64,000 bases of DNA from Parasphingorhabdus flavimaris (GCF_013371215.1 NZ_JABWMH010000001.1:868001-932000), one strand, 5' to 3'; positions 8,588 through 17,775 are shown, counted from the first letter of the stretch. Program-made: numbers and translations. The notes: a model not told the origin generated them from the sequence alone.

Positions 8588-10404
8588 TGAACGACACATC
8601 CACCCAGTCTGCTTACAAGATCATCGATCATACCTATGACACCGTGGTTGTCGGTGCCGGAGGCTCCGGCCTGCGCGCCACCATGGGGTCTGCGGAATCG
8701 GGCCTGAAAACAGCCTGCATCACCAAGGTATTCCCGACCCGCTCGCACACGGTCGCGGCGCAGGGCGGTATCGCCGCTTCGCTGGGCAATAACACACCCG
8801 ACCACTGGCAGTGGCATATGTATGACACGGTCAAAGGCTCCGACTGGCTCGGTGACCAGGACGCGATCGAATATCTGGTGCGCGAAGCACCGCAGGCGGT
8901 TTACGAGCTGGAGCATGCCGGCGTGCCATTCTCGCGCAACGAGGACGGCACCATCTACCAGCGTCCGTTTGGTGGCCATATGCAGAATATGGGCGAGGGA
9001 CCTCCGGTACAGCGCACCTGCGCCGCTGCCGACCGGACCGGCCACGCGATGCTGCACGCGCTTTATCAGCAGAGCCTGAAATATGACGCGGATTTCTTCA
9101 TCGAATATTTCGCCATCGACCTGATCATGGAAGACGGCGAGTGCCGGGGCGTGATCGCCCTGTGCCTCGAGGACGGTTCGATCCATCGCTTCCGCAGCCA
9201 CGCCGTGGTGCTGGCCACCGGCGGTTCCGGCCGCTGCTATTTCAGCGCCACATCCGCCCATACCTGCACCGGTGACGGCGGCGGCATGGTGCTGCGCGCG
9301 GGTCTGCCCCTGCAGGACATGGAATTTGTCCAGTTCCACCCGACCGGTATTTACGGCGCGGGCGTGCTGATCACCGAAGGCGCGCGCGGCGAGGGCGGCT
9401 ATCTGACCAACAGCGAAGGCGAGCGGTTCATGGAACGCTATGCGCCGAGCGCCAAGGATCTGGCCAGCCGCGACGTGGTTTCGCGCTGCATGGCGACCGA
9501 AATCCGCGAAGGCCGTGGCGTCGGACCGGAGAAGGATCATATCTATCTCCATCTCGACCATATCGCGCCGGAAGTGCTGGCCGAACGGCTGCCGGGTATC
9601 ACCGAAACCGGCAAGATTTTCGCCGGCGTCGACCTGACCCGCGAAGCTTTGCCGGTGGTGCCGACGGTCCATTACAACATGGGCGGCATACCCTGTAACT
9701 ATCATGGCGAAGTGATCAATCCGACCAAGGATGATCCGGACGCGATTGTCCCGGGTCTCTATTCGGTTGGCGAAGCGGCCTGTGTTTCCGTCCACGGCGC
9801 AAACCGTCTCGGCTCCAACTCGCTGATCGATCTGGTGGTCTTTGGCCGCGCGACCGGTCTGCGGCTCAAGGAAAAGCTGGTGCCGAACGCGTCGCACAAG
9901 CCGCTGCCGAAGGACAGCGCCGATCTGGCACTGCAGCGGCTTGACCATTTCCGCAACGCCAAGGGTTCTATCCCGACCGCCGACCTGCGCCTCGAAATGC
10001 AGAAGACGATGCAGGCGCACGCCGCCGTATTCCGCGACAACAAGCTGCTCGAAGAGGGCGTCGCGGCGATGGACAAGGTCAATGCCAAGCTCGCCGATGT
10101 CGGCGTGTCCGACCGCTCGCTGATCTGGAACACCGATCTGGTCGAGACGCTCGAGCTCGACAATCTGATGAGCCAGGCGATGGTGACGATCAAGGCTGCC
10201 GCCAACCGTAAGGAAAGCCGCGGCGCGCACATGCACGAGGATTATGAAGACCGGAATGACACGGAATGGATGAAGCACACTGTCATCACCTTCGAAGGCT
10301 GGGGCGGCAAGGGCGGCAAGAGCGAAATCAGCTATCGCCCCGTGCATGATTATACGCTGACCGACGAAGCGACCTATGTGAAGCCGAAGAAGCGGGTTTA
10401 TTAG
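8587..10404 (+). CDS. sdhA: Succinate dehydrogenase flavoprotein subunit SdhA
   Basis: A 605-residue catalytic subunit oxidising succinate to fumarate with covalently bound FAD. The FAD-binding loop [12 protein letters not shown] is at about residues 20-31 and the flavinylation site is in [11 protein letters not shown] (about residue 53). Active-site motifs [21 protein letters not shown] and [15 protein letters not shown] follow. The true start is the ATG overlapping the sdhD stop; an in-frame extension upstream merely reads through sdhD. The usual fourth gene, sdhB (Fe-S subunit), does not follow: sdhA is succeeded by a tandem repeat array and no sdhB is in the window. Confidence 0.97.
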   Translation: MNDTSTQSAYKIIDHTYDTVVVGAGGSGLRATMGSAESGLKTACITKVFPTRSHTVAAQGGIAASLGNNTPDHWQWHMYDTVKGSDWLGDQDAIEYLVREAPQAVYELEHAGVPFSRNEDGTIYQRPFGGHMQNMGEGPPVQRTCAAADRTGHAMLHALYQQSLKYDADFFIEYFAIDLIMEDGECRGVIALCLEDGSIHRFRSHAVVLATGGSGRCYFSATSAHTCTGDGGGMVLRAGLPLQDMEFVQFHPTGIYGAGVLITEGARGEGGYLTNSEGERFMERYAPSAKDLASRDVVSRCMATEIREGRGVGPEKDHIYLHLDHIAPEVLAERLPGITETGKIFAGVDLTREALPVVPTVHYNMGGIPCNYHGEVINPTKDDPDAIVPGLYSVGEAACVSVHGANRLGSNSLIDLVVFGRATGLRLKEKLVPNASHKPLPKDSADLALQRLDHFRNAKGSIPTADLRLEMQKTMQAHAAVFRDNKLLEEGVAAMDKVNAKLADVGVSDRSLIWNTDLVETLELDNLMSQAMVTIKAAANRKESRGAHMHEDYEDRNDTEWMKHTVITFEGWGGKGGKSEISYRPVHDYTLTDEATYVKPKKRVY

Positions 10405-10440
10405 GTTCCGGCGACGTTTGAAGTGTCTCCACCGTTAACC

Positions 10441-11043
10441 GTCGCCCCAGCGGAGGCTGGGGCCTAAACCAGATGTGAATGGGGGACGGCTGTTTCCTCA
10501 CCGCACCATTGGTTTGGGTGCCAGCCTTCGCTGGCCTGACGAGCTTGCCTCGATGTTTTCCACTTGGTCGCCCCAGCGCAGGCTGGGGCCTAACCCGGTT
10601 TTGAATGAGGGACGGCTGTTTCCTCATTGCACCATTGGTTTGGATGCCAGCCTTCGCTGGCATGACGAGCTTGCCTCGATGTTTCCTCTATGTCGCCCCA
10701 GCGCAGGCTGGGGCCCAAACCGGTTTTGAATGGGGGACGACTGTTTCCTCACCGCACCATTGGATTGGGTGCCAGCCTTCGCTGGCACGACGAGCTGACC
10801 TCCATGTTACCGCTCTGTCGCCCCAGCGCAGGCTGGGGCCTAACCCGGTCTTGAATGAGGGACGACTGTTTCCTCACCGCACCATTGGGTTGGATGCCAG
10901 CCTTCGCTGGCACGACGGGTTTGCCTCGATGTTTTCTCTCTGTCGCCCCAGCGCAGGCCGGGGCCTAAACCGGTTTTGAATGAGGGACGGCTGTTTCCTC
11001 ATTGCACCATTGGTTTGGGTGCCAGCCTTCGCTGGCATGACGG
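10441..11043. repeat. Five tandem ~125-bp units, each with two palindromes
   Basis: Units begin at 10441, 10567, 10692, 10817 and 10942 (spacing 126, 125, 125, 125); the last is cut to about 102 bases. Each unit has a long hairpin, GCCCCAGCGCAGGCTGGGGC in most copies, and about 70 bases later a second, GCCAGCCTTCGCTGGC. Copies differ by a few substitutions, including compensating or tolerated ones. Read in some frames this gives the M-P-A-F-A-G-M-T type peptides often mis-annotated as proteins. The array fills the gap of about 660 bases after sdhA. It resembles dispersed REP/BIME-like elements rather than coding DNA. Confidence 0.95.
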
Positions 11044-11064
11044 TTAAGGAACATGAGCGAGAGA

Positions 11065-11355
11065 TTACGCATTCAGGTCATCCCACAAATCGCGCCATTC
11101 GGGATTGGCCTTGATTATCAGATCGGTTTTCCAGCGCCGCTTCCACGCTTTCATCGCCTTCTCGCGAGTGATGGCTTCGTAAGGAGAAGAATATTCTTCG
11201 ATATAGACAAGCTGATCTAGGCCATTTTTCCGACAGTAATCCGAACCAGTCCCGTTCTTGTGCTGGAATATGCGCGCCGGAAGACTGGTGGTCATGCCAA
11301 TGTACAGCGTACCGAAGGGTCTGTTGGTCATGATGTAGACATACGCACGTTTCAC
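11065..11355 (-). CDS. Small GIY-YIG domain nuclease
   Basis: About 96 residues forming a solitary GIY-YIG (UPF0213/UvrC N-terminal type) endonuclease domain: YVYIMTN at the N-terminus and TLYIGMT make the two half-motifs, followed by ARIFQHKNG with the conserved Arg, VYIEEY, and the catalytic-type Glu in ITREKAMKAWKR. The start is taken as a GTG (VKRAYVYIM) just upstream of the first strand; the frame stays open further but that part overlaps LysE in reverse and looks non-coding. It lies between the repeat array and an isolated repeat fragment. Solo proteins of this family have no settled function. Confidence 0.85.
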   Translation of the reverse strand: MKRAYVYIMTNRPFGTLYIGMTTSLPARIFQHKNGTGSDYCRKNGLDQLVYIEEYSSPYEAITREKAMKAWKRRWKTDLIIKANPEWRDLWDDLNA

Positions 11356-11375
11356 CAGTCTGGGGGTAAAGTGAG

Positions 11376-11410
11376 ATTGGTTTGGATGCCAGCCTGAGCT
11401 AGCATGATGG
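11376..11410. repeat. Isolated fragment of the 125-bp repeat unit
   Basis: This stretch (ATTGGTTTGGATGCCAGCCT, then a decayed right arm GAGCTAGCATGATGGG) matches positions 11009-11043 at the end of the array in the same orientation. The palindrome is partly decayed: the left arm is intact and the right arm carries changes. The GIY-YIG gene lies exactly between these two copies, so it is bracketed by direct repeats of about 35 bases. Confidence 0.8.
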
Positions 11411-11487
11411 GCTGGAACTGTTAAATATTTGTTCCAAAAGCTTTCAATCCCTTTCCGGCACTTGCCAATCCCGATAGAAGCAACGTC

Positions 11488-12108
11488 ATGCTCGCGCCGA
11501 TGCTCCCTTCCTTCCTGCTTGTCGTCCTGCTGGTCGAACTGACTCCCGGTCCGAACATGGGCTGGCTGGCCTTGCTTAGTGCCGGGGAAGGGCGGCGCGC
11601 GGGTTTTGCGGCGACGGCGGGGATTGCCTTGGGGCTGGCGATTGTGGCGGCGGCCTCGGCGCTGGGACTGGCGCAGCTGGCCCATGCTTCGCCGTTGATA
11701 TTCGAGCTGCTGCGTTATGCCGGGGCGGGGTTCCTGTTCTGGCTGGCGTGGGAGGCCTGGGTTGACGAGCGGGAAGTCTCACCGTCGGCGATCCATAAAA
11801 ATGGTACGGCTGCGAAGCATTTCCGGCGCGGGCTTGTTATCAATCTGCTCAATCCGAAGGCCGCGGTATTTTTTGTCGCGGTCCTGCCGGTCCATGTTGT
11901 CGCAAACGGATCGGTCGCGATGCAGACCCTGCAATTGTCCGTAGCCTATGTCGCGGTCGCCACGCTGATCCATATTGCCATCGTATTGCTGGCAGGTCGC
12001 GCCCATGGCTGGCTCACCACCGGGCCTTATGCACGACTGGTGCGACGGGGCTTTGCGGTGATGCTTGCCGCCATTGCGCTATGGTTTCTTGTTGATAGTT
12101 TCCGGTGA
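11488..12108 (+). CDS. LysE/RhtB family exporter
   Basis: A 206-residue inner-membrane protein with about six helices and the LysE/RhtB signature ELTPGPNMGWLALLSAGEGRRAGFAATAGIALG compressed here as LTPGPNM near residue 20 and the G-x-x-x-G helix after it. A second conserved segment, NLLNPKAAVFFVAVLP, lies near residue 120. The family exports amino acids or similar small metabolites; the substrate cannot be inferred. It is monocistronic and convergent with a small exported protein gene. The upstream region holds only the repeat remnant and weak promoter-like sequence. Confidence 0.9.
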   Translation: MLAPMLPSFLLVVLLVELTPGPNMGWLALLSAGEGRRAGFAATAGIALGLAIVAAASALGLAQLAHASPLIFELLRYAGAGFLFWLAWEAWVDEREVSPSAIHKNGTAAKHFRRGLVINLLNPKAAVFFVAVLPVHVVANGSVAMQTLQLSVAYVAVATLIHIAIVLLAGRAHGWLTTGPYARLVRRGFAVMLAAIALWFLVDSFR

Positions 12109-12123
12109 GTTTTGCCGACGGTT

Positions 12124-12615
12124 TCAGGGACGCGCCGGTGCCTTGCATCCTTTCTGCAGGCCGACGCCTTTCAGGAATCCGCGTCTGACCGTTCCCGCAT
12201 AGACTGCCTTGTTATAGCGGCGGCGTTCGGCATTGGCGCCGGTCACTTCGCCGATAAGTCCGCCAAAGGGGATGATCGATCCGACGGCGCTGCCAGCAAC
12301 GCGCGCCGCGGTTTCTTCCCGTTTCTTCGCGAGGCTCTTGTCGACTTCCTCATTCACATCGGGACCAAGCACGGCATTGAGTTCGCGGACCTCGGCAATG
12401 ATCGCGGCACAACGGCGTAGGCCGCTCAGCGAATAGGGATCATCCTGAATATCCAACAATTTCTGCGGGACTTCCTTGCCATCAAATGGCTCGGTGACCT
12501 TGTTGCCCGCCTGTTCCAGCGTTGAGTCCTGTCTGGCGCCTTCTTGCGCAAGAGCGGCTGTCGCCAGCCCGCCGGCAGCCAACATAATGCCTGTCCAATA
12601 TTTCATATATGTCAT
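12124..12615 (-). CDS. Exported hypothetical protein with glycine-rich segment
   Basis: About 163 residues. A signal peptide covers residues 1-23 (MKYWTGIMLAAGGLATAALA, starting at the second Met, 12606). The mature part is charged, with a Cys in LRRCAAIIAEVREL and a second near the C-terminus (LQKGC), and a short glycine-rich stretch AGSAVGSIIPFGGLIGEVTG that may contact membrane. I do not recognise a family. It is downstream of, and in the same direction as, the 2-hydroxyacid oxidase gene with a gap of 22 bases, so the two might share a transcript. Function unknown. Confidence 0.7.
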   Translation of the reverse strand: MTYMKYWTGIMLAAGGLATAALAQEGARQDSTLEQAGNKVTEPFDGKEVPQKLLDIQDDPYSLSGLRRCAAIIAEVRELNAVLGPDVNEEVDKSLAKKREETAARVAGSAVGSIIPFGGLIGEVTGANAERRRYNKAVYAGTVRRGFLKGVGLQKGCKAPARP

Positions 12616-12637
12616 ATCAATCCCCTGGGCGCGCCGG

Positions 12638-13786
12638 TCAGCGATATCGCAGATTGTCGCGGTTCAACTGATCAACCGCCGTGACGCCCATTAGTTTCAT
12701 GTCGCGTTCAATTTCATTTTGCAGCAAAGACAATATCCGTTCAACACCTTCCTGTCCGGCGGCGGCGAGAGCGTAAAGATAGAGGCGCCCGCCCGAGCAG
12801 GCCTTGGCGCCGACGCTCAGCGCCTTGAGCACATGACTGCCGCGGGTGATGCCGCCATCGCAAATCACATCCAGCTTGTCCCCGACCGCATCGCAGATCT
12901 CGGCCAGCTGGTCGAACGGTGCGCGGCTGCCGTCCAGTTGCCGTCCGCCATGATTGGAGACCATGATAGCGGTTGCGCCGATATCGACTGCCCGTTTCGC
13001 ATCGGCGACCGACATGATCCCTTTCAGGCAGAATTCACCACCCCAGTCCTTGCCGATTTCCTCGGCCATCTTCCAGTCGAGCGACTGGTCGAGCATGTTG
13101 GTGAAATAGTCGGCGACGGAATTGGGTACGCTGGTGCCTTCCGAGACATGATCCTTGAGGTTCGACAGTTCGAACTTGTCGCGGAACATGTAGTTCAGGC
13201 CCCAGGCCGGTTTGGCGGCGTAGCTCCAGAAGCTGGTCGGGGTGATCCGGGGCGGGCTGGTGAAGCCGGAGCGCAGGCAACGCTCGCGATTGCCGCCGAC
13301 GATCGTATCGACGGTCAGGGTCAGCGCGTCGAATTTCGCCGCCTTGCAGCGCTCGACCATTGACCGGTTCAGGCTCTTGTCCTTGTGCACGTAGAGCTGA
13401 AACATCTTTGGCGTGCTGATGCTGGAGCCGATTTCCTCGATGCTGACGGTGGCCAGAGAAGAGATACCGAAAAAAGTGCCGAACTTATCGGCGGCCCGGG
13501 CGACGGCCCGTTCGCCCTGCCAGTGGAACAGGCGCTGCAGGGCAGTGGGGGACAGGAAGAGCGGCATCGCCAGCTTCTGTCCCATTACCGTGGTGCTCAT
13601 GTCGATATTCTCGACGCCGGTAAGGACATTGGGCACCAGATCGCAGCGCTCATAGGCTTCGGTGTTCCGCCGCCGCGTCACTTCGTCGTCTGCCGCGCCG
13701 TCAATATAGTCAAATATCGGAAAAGGCAGGCGTTTCCGGGCGAGCGCACGGAAGTCGTTCACATTGTGGCAATCCAAAATATTCAT
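12638..13786 (-). CDS. lldD: FMN-dependent alpha-hydroxy-acid oxidase / L-lactate dehydrogenase
   Basis: A 382-residue TIM-barrel flavoenzyme oxidising L-2-hydroxyacids such as lactate to 2-oxoacids. The family N-terminus FPIFDYIDGAADDE, the FMN-contacting FLSPTALQRL and FQLYVHKDK, and the active-site signature SNHGGRQLDGSRAP with the catalytic His and Arg are present. The C-terminal loop DGGITRGSHVLKALSVGAKA completes the phosphate site. The length matches LldD (about 380). Lactate is the likeliest substrate, but glycolate or mandelate cannot be excluded. Start at ATG 13786. Confidence 0.88.
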   Translation of the reverse strand: MNILDCHNVNDFRALARKRLPFPIFDYIDGAADDEVTRRRNTEAYERCDLVPNVLTGVENIDMSTTVMGQKLAMPLFLSPTALQRLFHWQGERAVARAADKFGTFFGISSLATVSIEEIGSSISTPKMFQLYVHKDKSLNRSMVERCKAAKFDALTLTVDTIVGGNRERCLRSGFTSPPRITPTSFWSYAAKPAWGLNYMFRDKFELSNLKDHVSEGTSVPNSVADYFTNMLDQSLDWKMAEEIGKDWGGEFCLKGIMSVADAKRAVDIGATAIMVSNHGGRQLDGSRAPFDQLAEICDAVGDKLDVICDGGITRGSHVLKALSVGAKACSGGRLYLYALAAAGQEGVERILSLLQNEIERDMKLMGVTAVDQLNRDNLRYR

Positions 13787-13913
13787 AACGGCCTTTCGAT
13801 TCGGCGCTCGTGCGCCTCTGCTCGTCGCAGCATATGCGTTGGTTTGGCGGGCAGTCTAGTGGAAGCGGGGATTATCGCAATCAACCTTTGTTGCGATTGG
13901 AGAGGGAGACAAG

Positions 13914-15329
13914 ATGATGACAGTTGTTGAGGACCGATATGATCCGGTCAAGCCGGAGCGATCGCCCGGCAGAAAATTCCTGATGGTGGTACTGATGGGA
14001 TTTCTGATCACCATCCCCCTGTTCACCGTCTGGTTGCTCAACTATGATCGCCAGAGCCAGAGCGAGACGGCGCAGCAGTCGATCGTTTCGGGATGGGGCG
14101 GCCAGCAGGTCTTTGCCGGCCCCCAGATCGTGCTGCCCTATCAGGCGAAGACCACTGAATCCGTCGAGCAGAATGGCAAGACCGTGACCCGGACCAATAT
14201 TGTGACGCGCGAACTGTTCGTCGCGCCGGAACTGGTGAAACTGGACAGCAGGCTGAACACCGAAACCAAAAAGCGCGCGATTTACGAGGTCATTGTCTAT
14301 GATACGGCAATTACCGGATCTGCGGTGTTCAAGCTTCCGGACGACCTGGATCGTTACGGCGTGACCCGCGACCAGATTGATTTCAGTCGCGCTGAATTGC
14401 GCTTTGGACTTTCGGACGCCCGCGGCCTGGCGGGCGACAATAAGGTGACCGTCAACGGCGAGGCACTCGAACTGCAGCCGGGCAAGGGACTGGGTGCTAC
14501 CGGGAACAGCGGCTTTTTCGCCTTTGTCGACGGCAGCGCGCTGGAAAGCGGTATGGTTGAGGCGACATTCGATGTACGTTTCAAAGGCAATCAAAGTCTT
14601 ACAATCGCACCCAACGCCGGTCAGACCGAATGGACCGTGCAGTCCAAATGGCCGCATCCCAGTTTTGCCGGAAGTTTTCTTCCCGAAAGCAGGACGATCA
14701 ATGCCGATGGTTTTGAGGCGAAATATGTGATCACCAATCTGGCTCTTGGCACGTCGCTGATCGCGACGGATGCAGGCCAGCAGGTTCAGCCGATGCGCGC
14801 GAAAGACATGTCTTATAGCGGGTCGGAATATGGCAATGCTTCCGCTGCAAGCGCGACGGTGGATCTGATCCAGCCGGTTGATCTTTACGGGCAGGTTGAT
14901 CGCGCGGCCAAATATGGCTTCCTGATCATCGGTTTCACCTTTGTCGCGTTCCTGCTGTTTGACCTGATCGGCGGGGTCCGGATTTCCTCGGTGCAATATA
15001 TATTGGTCGGCGTTGCGCTGGTGTTGTTCTTCGTGCTGCTGCTGGCCTTTGCCGAGATCATCGGTTTTGCCCTGGCCTATATCGCAGCATCGGTGGCGAC
15101 GATCGGGCTGATCACGGCCTATTCGGCATCAGTATTGTCGAGTTGGCGACGCGCCTCGATCATCGGCGGGTTGCTCGCCGGTCTCTATGGCGCGATCTAT
15201 ATCCTGCTCAGCCTCGAGGCTTATTCGCTGCTGATCGGATCGTTGCTGATATTCGTGGCACTGGCCGGGGTGATGTTCGTTACCCGCCGGCTTGACTGGT
15301 CCGCCACGATCAGCCGACCCAGGGCTTAA
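13914..15329 (+). CDS. creD: CreD-like inner membrane protein
   Basis: About 471 residues. One membrane helix near the N-terminus (FLMVVLMGFLITIPLFTVWLL, about residues 22-42, shown here only in part: GFLITIPLF) is followed by a periplasmic domain of about 290 residues and then four to six C-terminal helices, the layout of CreD (cell envelope integrity) proteins. The conserved VYDTAITGSAVF and the helix entry AKYGFLIIGFTFVAFLLFDL fit the family. Two adjacent ATGs exist (13914, 13917) after a GGAGAGGGAGAC ribosome site. In enterobacteria creD is controlled by CreBC, but no such genes are here. Confidence 0.87.
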   Translation: MMTVVEDRYDPVKPERSPGRKFLMVVLMGFLITIPLFTVWLLNYDRQSQSETAQQSIVSGWGGQQVFAGPQIVLPYQAKTTESVEQNGKTVTRTNIVTRELFVAPELVKLDSRLNTETKKRAIYEVIVYDTAITGSAVFKLPDDLDRYGVTRDQIDFSRAELRFGLSDARGLAGDNKVTVNGEALELQPGKGLGATGNSGFFAFVDGSALESGMVEATFDVRFKGNQSLTIAPNAGQTEWTVQSKWPHPSFAGSFLPESRTINADGFEAKYVITNLALGTSLIATDAGQQVQPMRAKDMSYSGSEYGNASAASATVDLIQPVDLYGQVDRAAKYGFLIIGFTFVAFLLFDLIGGVRISSVQYILVGVALVLFFVLLLAFAEIIGFALAYIAASVATIGLITAYSASVLSSWRRASIIGGLLAGLYGAIYILLSLEAYSLLIGSLLIFVALAGVMFVTRRLDWSATISRPRA

Positions 15330-15337
15330 AGGAATGC

Positions 15338-15362
15338 GGGCTCCGGCGCAGCGCCGGAGCCC
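15338..15362. terminator. Strong hairpin between convergent creD and zinc peptidase genes
   Basis: Perfect 12-base arms GGGCTCCGGCGC and GCGCCGGAGCCC separated by one base lie between the two convergent stop codons. On the plus strand a T-rich stretch (GATTGTTT) follows. It probably ends transcription from both sides. Confidence 0.75.
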
Positions 15363-15370
15363 GATTGTTT

Positions 15371-16279
15371 CTAGACCGCGCCGGCTGCGAAAGTATCGCA
15401 CGAGGACGGGTTGCCGGTCTGCATACCCTTGCGCAGCCAGGCCATGCGCTGCTCGGAGGACCCGTGGGTGAACATGCTCTCGACCGGTTGCTGGCCGGCA
15501 CCGCGCATCAGCGTATCATCGCCGATCGCATGCGCCGCATTCAGGCCTTCCTCGACATCGCCCGGTTCCATCCGGTCGGCATTTTGGGCTGCCCAGACGC
15601 CGGCATAGCAGTCCGCCTGCAATTCCATCCGGACCTGCAGCGCATTGCCTTCGGCCTTGCTCGCCCGGCCTTGCGCGTTGCGGACCTGGCTCGCAACACC
15701 GGACAGATTCTGGATATGGTGGCCGACTTCATGTGCGATTACATAGGCTTGGGCAAAATCGCCCTTGGCACCCATCCGCGTCGACATTTCGCGGAAGAAG
15801 CTGGTGTCGAGATAGACGCCCTGATCCGCCGGACAATAAAATGGACCCATGGCGGCCTGCGCCGCGCCGCAGCCCGACTGGCCGCTCTGGTCATAAAAGG
15901 TGAGGGTGGTCGGACGGTAGGTCTGGCCCTGCTGCCGGAACAGCTTGTCCCATGTCTGTTCGGTCGAGGCGAGTACCTGACAGGCGAACAGTTCCTCTTC
16001 CGTATCGCACGCCACATTGGCGCCGGAACGTTCCGACTGGAATCCGCCGCTCCCGGTGTCTCCGGCCAGTTGCAGGCCGCCACCGCTGAAATACATGAAC
16101 GCAAGTGCCGCGCCACCGATCAGCAATATCGTGCCGCAGCCCATTTTCCGGCCGAGCAGCATGGGCAGAAAGCCGAGCAGCAAACCCAGGCCACCACCGC
16201 CCCCGCCGCCAAAGCTGCCGCCGCCTCCGCGGCCCTGATCGCGTACATTCTTGCTGGGATCCAGATCGTCCAAACGCAT
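15371..16279 (-). CDS. YpfJ-type neutral zinc metallopeptidase
   Basis: A 302-residue protein of the YpfJ/KPN_02809 family. After a glycine-rich N-terminus (about residues 17-33) there is one membrane helix (about 47-66), then a zinc peptidase domain with HEVGHH (about residue 191), an AQAYVIAHE lead-in, and the third-ligand region GMNRMEPGD/GDVEEGLNAA with the family Glu. It probably faces the periplasm. It is convergent with creD and shares the hairpin terminator. The natural substrate is not known. Confidence 0.9.
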   Translation of the reverse strand: MRLDDLDPSKNVRDQGRGGGGSFGGGGGGGLGLLLGFLPMLLGRKMGCGTILLIGGAALAFMYFSGGGLQLAGDTGSGGFQSERSGANVACDTEEELFACQVLASTEQTWDKLFRQQGQTYRPTTLTFYDQSGQSGCGAAQAAMGPFYCPADQGVYLDTSFFREMSTRMGAKGDFAQAYVIAHEVGHHIQNLSGVASQVRNAQGRASKAEGNALQVRMELQADCYAGVWAAQNADRMEPGDVEEGLNAAHAIGDDTLMRGAGQQPVESMFTHGSSEQRMAWLRKGMQTGNPSSCDTFAAGAV

Positions 16280-16405
16280 TGATAGTCTCCTCGTTGCTTT
16301 TCAATTCGCCTGATTTGGAAAAAAGCGCAAGTGGCGCTGATTTCTTTTACAAAAGCATTGCAGTCCGGTGCGACAGTTTTAAGGTCGCCACAAAGGAGAA
16401 TATCG

Positions 16406-17191
16406 ATGTTTTTGAAGGGTAAGACAGCACTGATCACGGGCAGCACGTCGGGCATTGGCGCCGGCTATGCTAAGGCGCTGGCGGCAGAAGGCGCTTCGGT
16501 GATGGTCAATGGCTTTGGCGACGCGGAAGAGATCGAATCGCTGCGCCAGGAACTCGAGGCGCTGAGCGGGGCGAAAGCGGCCTATAGCGATGCCGACATG
16601 ACCAAGCCGGAAGAAATCCGCCAGATGTGCAGCGATTGCGCGGAGCAACTGGGTACGGTCGACATATTGATCAACAATGCCGGTATCCAGTTTGTCGCGC
16701 CGGTCGACGAGTTCCCCGAGGACAAGTGGAACGCGATCATGGATATCATCATGAACAGCGCCTTTCACGCAACCAAGGCGGTGGTGCCGGGAATGAAGGA
16801 CAAGGGATGGGGCCGCATCATCAACACCGGTTCGATGCACAGCAAGGTCGCGAGCCCTTTTAAATCGGCCTATAATGCGGCCAAGCACGGGCTCGACGGC
16901 TTTGGCAAAACGGTTGCTCTGGAAGTGGCAACCCATGGCATCACGGTCAATACGATTTCGCCCGGCTATACATGGACACCTCTGGTCGAGGGGCAGATCC
17001 CCAATACAATGGAAGTGCGCGGATTGACTCGTGAGCAGGTGATCAACGATGTCCTGCTCGCTCCGCAACCGACCAAGGAGTTTGTCCAGATCGAGCAGAT
17101 CGCCGCCCTGGCAATATTCCTGTGCAAGGATGAAGCCCGCTCCATTACCGGCTCGAATATCTCGATCGACGGGGGATGGACCGCGCAATGA
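16406..17191 (+). CDS. bdhA: 3-hydroxybutyrate dehydrogenase
   Basis: A 261-residue SDR enzyme interconverting (R)-3-hydroxybutyrate and acetoacetate with NAD, used in polyhydroxybutyrate or ketone-body use. The N-terminal KTALITGSTSGIGAGYAKAL and the family-specific NGFGDAEEIE distinguish it from FabG. NNAGIQFVAPVDEFP and the catalytic S-M-H-S/Y-x-x-x-K region (YNAAKHG) follow. The start was chosen at ATG 16406, seven bases after a perfect AAAGGAGAA. Its TGA overlaps the next gene's ATG. Confidence 0.92.
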   Translation: MFLKGKTALITGSTSGIGAGYAKALAAEGASVMVNGFGDAEEIESLRQELEALSGAKAAYSDADMTKPEEIRQMCSDCAEQLGTVDILINNAGIQFVAPVDEFPEDKWNAIMDIIMNSAFHATKAVVPGMKDKGWGRIINTGSMHSKVASPFKSAYNAAKHGLDGFGKTVALEVATHGITVNTISPGYTWTPLVEGQIPNTMEVRGLTREQVINDVLLAPQPTKEFVQIEQIAALAIFLCKDEARSITGSNISIDGGWTAQ

Positions 17192-17775
17192 TGGCAGGGG
17201 TTCTGATACTGGCGGCCGCAGCTGCCGGGCCTCAGGCCGACAGCAATTGGCCCGAGCAGGCCACGGCGGCCGATGCTGGGCGGCTGGATCGATGGGAAGA
17301 GGCGCTGGAAATTGGCCGGGCGGGTGTTGAAGGAGCGGGAGAAGGCGCGGCGCTCGCTGCCCGTTCCCCGCTGTTTGAAACCGGTGCGGCGCTGAGCAAC
17401 AGCGATATCCCGCAGGGCCTCTACCATTGTTCGATCACCAAACTGGACGGCGACCCGGACGGCGGGCTGCCCTATATCGCTTACAGCCCGTTCAAATGCC
17501 GGGTGGTGGACCAGAACGGTCGCAAGCATTTCACCAAATTGACGGGCTCCCAGCGCACGATAGGCTGGATCGACAAGACGGGGCAGGACCAGTCTGTCTA
17601 TCTCGGGACGCTCATCTATCATTATGAGGATGCTCTGGTGCCTTACGGGCAAAGCGTGAAACGCGATCAGGCCGCGGTTGTCCAGCGGATCGGTATCAAC
17701 CGGTGGCGCATGATCTTTCCGTTCCCGGCTTATGAAAGCAAGGTCGATGTGATGGAGCTGACGCCGGTGAAATGA
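17188..17775 (+). CDS. DUF4893 family exported protein
   Basis: About 195 residues with a short signal peptide (AGVLILAAAAAG) and the DUF4893 domain: NWPEQATAADAGRLDRWEEAL, the LYHCSITKLDG and PFKCRVVDQNG segments with two cysteines that could form a disulfide, and QRTIGWIDKTGQDQSVYLG. Function unknown. The start ATG overlaps the TGA of the 3-hydroxybutyrate dehydrogenase gene by four bases; an alternative ATG follows at 17191. It is thus the second gene of a two-gene unit. Confidence 0.82.
   Translation: MMAGVLILAAAAAGPQADSNWPEQATAADAGRLDRWEEALEIGRAGVEGAGEGAALAARSPLFETGAALSNSDIPQGLYHCSITKLDGDPDGGLPYIAYSPFKCRVVDQNGRKHFTKLTGSQRTIGWIDKTGQDQSVYLGTLIYHYEDALVPYGQSVKRDQAAVVQRIGINRWRMIFPFPAYESKVDVMELTPVK

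Noticed and set aside
8464-10347. Long open frame of 627 codons on the strand opposite sdhA
   Set aside because: It is antisense to a clearly conserved gene, has low-complexity His/Arg/Ala-rich composition typical of shadow frames, and no motif.
10475-10979. Frames in the repeat array giving P-A-F-A-G-M-T-like peptides
   Set aside because: These are translations of a repetitive palindromic element in several frames, a known annotation artefact.
10441-11043. Possible CRISPR array
   Set aside because: The whole 125-base unit repeats; there are no short repeats with unique spacers and no cas genes.
11356-11685. N-terminal extension of the GIY-YIG frame
   Set aside because: It runs antisense to the LysE gene start, and the added residues are Arg/Gln-rich with no family match; a GTG at 11355 gives a complete domain.
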